A stretch of 5,835 bases of DNA from DASPMP01 sp035248725. GTDB lineage: Bacteria; Gemmatimonadota; Gemmatimonadetes; Gemmatimonadales; Gemmatimonadaceae. Of the stretch, positions 4,797 through 5,835 are shown one piece after another. The position numbers were made by a program, and so were the translations under genes. Under the pieces are notes generated by a model. It worked only from the letters and a program-made list of their open reading frames with translations, did no database searches and was not told where the DNA came from. Numbering within the stretch: the stretch's first letter is position 1; the number at the start of each line of letters is the position of its first letter. The stretch is from positions 1 to 5,835 of the forward strand of contig DATFHG010000103.1 in assembly GCA_035248725.1 (NCBI GenBank). Direction: 5' to 3'.

Positions 4797-5835
4797 TGAC
4801 CGTGGCGGTGTTGCGTAAGCGACGCGTGGTCGAAGCCGACGTGTGCATCATCGGCTCGGGAATCACCGCGGCGATGGTCGCCGACAAGGTCGCGCGTCTC
4901 AAGCCGGCCGCGAGCATCGTGGTTGTCGAAGCAGGGGACTGGACCACGCCGCTGGAGCGGCGCTTCGCGCTGCGCGACCGGTTCAAGCGCTACGGTGAGA
5001 ATCCGTGGCCGGGCGATCACCTCGACGGCTACGAGATCGACGGACCGCTGCAATCGCGCTCGATGTGCGTGGGCGGGCTCGCGATGCACTGGGGCGGTGT
5101 GACGCCAAGGTTCAGCCCCGAGGACTTCAGGCTGCGGTCGCTCTATGGCGTCGGCACGGACTGGCCCATCAGCTACGACGATCTCGAGCCCTACTATATG
5201 GAAGCCGAGCGCGCGCTGGGCGTCGCGGGCGAGCAGGGGCCACCGGACATGGACCCGCGCTCGGGGGCGTTCCCGCAGCCGATGCTGCCGCTCACCTACA
5301 ACCTCGAGCTGCTGAAGCACTGGGTGACGGACGCCGGCGTGACGATGTGGAGTCAGCCGTCGGCCAAGAATTCCGTGTCGTACGACGGCCGACCGCAATG
5401 CTGCCGCAACGATACGTGTACGCCCATCTGTCCCATCGGCGCCAAGTACTCCCCCGATTTCACCTGGAAACGCTTGCTCGCCGCGAAGCGCGTGCAGCTG
5501 CACACGCGCACGCTCGTGCGTCGCCTGGACGTCGATGGCAGTGGTCGCATCACCCGCGCAGTCGCCGCTCCTGCGCACCGCGCGGGCAGTTCTCTCGACG
5601 TCGAATACCGCGCGCGAACGTTCGTGATCGCTGCCGGCTACGTCTGGTCGTCCCACCTGCTTCTGTCCTCCAGCCTCGCCAACAGCTCGGGCCTCGTCGG
5701 CAGGTATCTGTGTGGCCACCGCAACGTGCAGGCGTTCATCCGATTGCCGGTGAAGCTCTATCCCGGCATCAACGAGCAGCATTCGCTCGTCACCAAACAG
5801 TTCATGCGCGTACCGCCGCGAGCCGACGGCAAGTA
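4796..5835 (+). CDS. GMC-family FAD dehydrogenase catalytic subunit with Fe-S cysteine motif, 3' end cut by window edge
   Basis: The ATG at 4796 shares one base with the methyltransferase stop (TGATG). The frame is open for 346 codons to the window edge; the family is usually about 500-570 residues, so the C-terminal catalytic His-His/Asn region lies outside. The dinucleotide-binding motif is D-V-C-I-I-G-S-G-I-T-A (Gly20, Gly22), with Glu45 ending the second strand for ribose contact. G-G-L-A-M-H-W-G-G (residues 93-101) is the GMC flavin-contact loop. Residues 278-288 (I-A-A-G-Y-V-W-S-S-H-L) and G-R-Y-L-C-G-H (302-308) are further GMC signatures. Cysteines 202, 203, 208 and 212 in CC-X4-C-X3-C-P-I-G-A match the [3Fe-4S] pattern of bacterial sugar and alcohol dehydrogenase alpha subunits. 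There is no signal peptide, consistent with co-export with the Tat small subunit. Electrons would normally pass to a cytochrome or quinone; no cytochrome gene is in view. The substrate is unknown. Confidence 0.9.
   Translation, partial: MTVAVLRKRRVVEADVCIIGSGITAAMVADKVARLKPAASIVVVEAGDWTTPLERRFALRDRFKRYGENPWPGDHLDGYEIDGPLQSRSMCVGGLAMHWGGVTPRFSPEDFRLRSLYGVGTDWPISYDDLEPYYMEAERALGVAGEQGPPDMDPRSGAFPQPMLPLTYNLELLKHWVTDAGVTMWSQPSAKNSVSYDGRPQCCRNDTCTPICPIGAKYSPDFTWKRLLAAKRVQLHTRTLVRRLDVDGSGRITRAVAAPAHRAGSSLDVEYRARTFVIAAGYVWSSHLLLSSSLANSSGLVGRYLCGHRNVQAFIRLPVKLYPGINEQHSLVTKQFMRVPPRADGK

Noticed and set aside
4742..5782. Open frame of 346 codons on the minus strand, opposite the GMC gene
   Set aside because: It is antisense to the well-supported GMC flavoprotein, with biased composition and no motif.
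1..5835. Search for tRNA, rRNA, CRISPR arrays, insertion sequences and long direct repeats
   Set aside because: Nearly all sequence is coding. I saw no regularly spaced repeats, terminal inverted repeats, transposase motifs or RNA gene signatures.

Overview
This is a high-G+C window, densely coding on both strands, with many envelope-directed proteins. Three different N-termini carry lipobox cysteines and one carries a twin-arginine signal. That combination suggests a diderm, soil-type bacterium. The style (short Ig-like lipoproteins, tightly packed redox genes) reminds me of Gemmatimonadota or a similar phylum, but no rRNA or marker gene is present, so this is only an impression.

Layout. 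Two divergent transcription units face away from an 84-base intergenic region (1379-1462). The leftward unit encodes a predicted lipoprotein zinc metallopeptidase with an HExxH motif (377-1378, minus). After 35 bases comes a secreted NTF2-like/DUF4440-type protein that runs off the left edge (1-341, minus).

The rightward unit is a very compact five-gene run. It encodes an Ig-like lipoprotein (1463-2122), a vanadium-dependent haloperoxidase-type lipoprotein (2119-3573), a Tat-signal small subunit of the gluconate 2-dehydrogenase subunit 3 type (3583-4155), a class I SAM-dependent methyltransferase (4158-4796), and a GMC-family FAD dehydrogenase catalytic subunit that runs off the right edge (4796-5835). 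Junctions are a 4-base ATGA overlap, a 9-base gap, a 2-base gap (or a 4-base GTGA overlap if an upstream GTG is used), and a 1-base TGATG overlap. Co-transcription and translational coupling are therefore very likely.

How the genes may work together. The small subunit and GMC subunit resemble the gamma and alpha subunits of bacterial FAD-dependent sugar or alcohol dehydrogenase complexes. In those complexes the Tat signal of the small subunit carries the leaderless flavoprotein across the membrane. The GMC protein has the cysteine arrangement CC-X4-C-X3-C expected for a [3Fe-4S] site. The haloperoxidase keeps every residue expected for vanadate binding. The operon therefore pairs a periplasmic or surface haloperoxidase with an exported flavoprotein dehydrogenase, plus a cytoplasmic methyltransferase and an Ig-like lipoprotein. 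I know of no described system with this composition. A shared pathway is inference from gene arrangement only.
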